64,000 bases of DNA from NCBI GenBank assembly GCA_018389105.1, contig JACATO010000048.1:372001-436000 (forward strand). The letters are read 5' to 3'. The DNA comes from Nautilus pompilius. Taxonomy: Eukaryota; Mollusca; Cephalopoda; Nautilida; Nautilidae. The translations under genes and the position numbers were made by a program. Positions 63,995 to 64,000 of the stretch are shown here, in pieces (positions within the stretch are counted from its first letter, which is position 1; each line of letters starts with the position of its first letter). Under the pieces are notes generated by a model. The model was not told where the DNA came from and searched no databases. It saw nothing but the letters and a program-made list of their open reading frames with translations.

Positions 63995-64000
63995 TACGTA

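Noticed and set aside
1..64000. CRISPR arrays, bacterial operons or phage genes
   Set aside because: No spaced identical repeats, no Shine-Dalgarno-led frames and no dense coding; the window is eukaryotic non-coding DNA.

Overview
The window looks like about 64 kb of AT-rich, gene-poor nuclear DNA from an animal. By eye it is roughly two-thirds A+T, with frequent A/T runs and dinucleotide microsatellites. No open frame looks like a host protein gene, there are no operons or ribosome-binding sites, and almost everything recognisable is a decayed eukaryotic transposable element. The mixture is a tRNA-derived SINE family, a LINE reverse transcriptase relic, many Tc1-type DD34E transposase relics, a pogo/jerky-type relic and a hAT-type MITE. 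This fits a large invertebrate genome. A mollusc, perhaps a cephalopod, is my guess; nothing seen here proves it. The stretch is most simply an intergenic desert or the inside of a very long intron.

Layout. 1-9.5 kb: AT-rich DNA; a GC-richer block of about 500 bp made of serial hairpins (2342-2837); two plus-strand SINEs (about 3243 and 4851); an acidic open frame (5218-5436); a LINE reverse transcriptase fossil (about 8490-9480). 9.5-21 kb: Tc1 relics at about 9825-10420 (+), 13340-14260 (-) and 19820-20690 (-), with minus-strand SINEs near 12.1 and 21.0 kb. 21-30 kb: a stretch free of recognised repeats with possible regulatory blocks (22.6-23.3 kb), a minus-strand SINE (25.1 kb), a Tc1 end (26.6 kb), a pogo/jerky relic (27.68-28.96 kb) with a fold-back just downstream, and a Tc1 relic near 29.9 kb. 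30-45 kb: a SINE split by a hAT MITE with intact 8-bp target duplications (32.5 kb), a Tc1 relic carrying an expanded microsatellite in its catalytic region (34.4-35.5 kb), a SINE (36.4 kb), a candidate orphan exon (41200-41302), and a Tc1 relic split by a pogo/Tigger-like MITE (42.6-44.3 kb). 45-64 kb: mostly unremarkable AT-rich DNA, with a SINE (49.4 kb), a Tc1 relic with an 82-codon open frame (50.6 kb), a GC-richer island (60.5 kb), a Tc1 terminal fragment (61.8 kb), a SINE (63.0 kb) and a terminal TG microsatellite.

None of the elements appears able to encode a complete protein. The useful biology is historical: nested insertions order the activity of SINE before hAT and of Tc1 before the pogo-like MITE. 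Two non-repeat signals deserve real checking: the chain of hairpins at 2.34-2.84 kb and the exon-like block at 41.2 kb. All identifications were made by reading the sequence and translating by eye; no database search was run.
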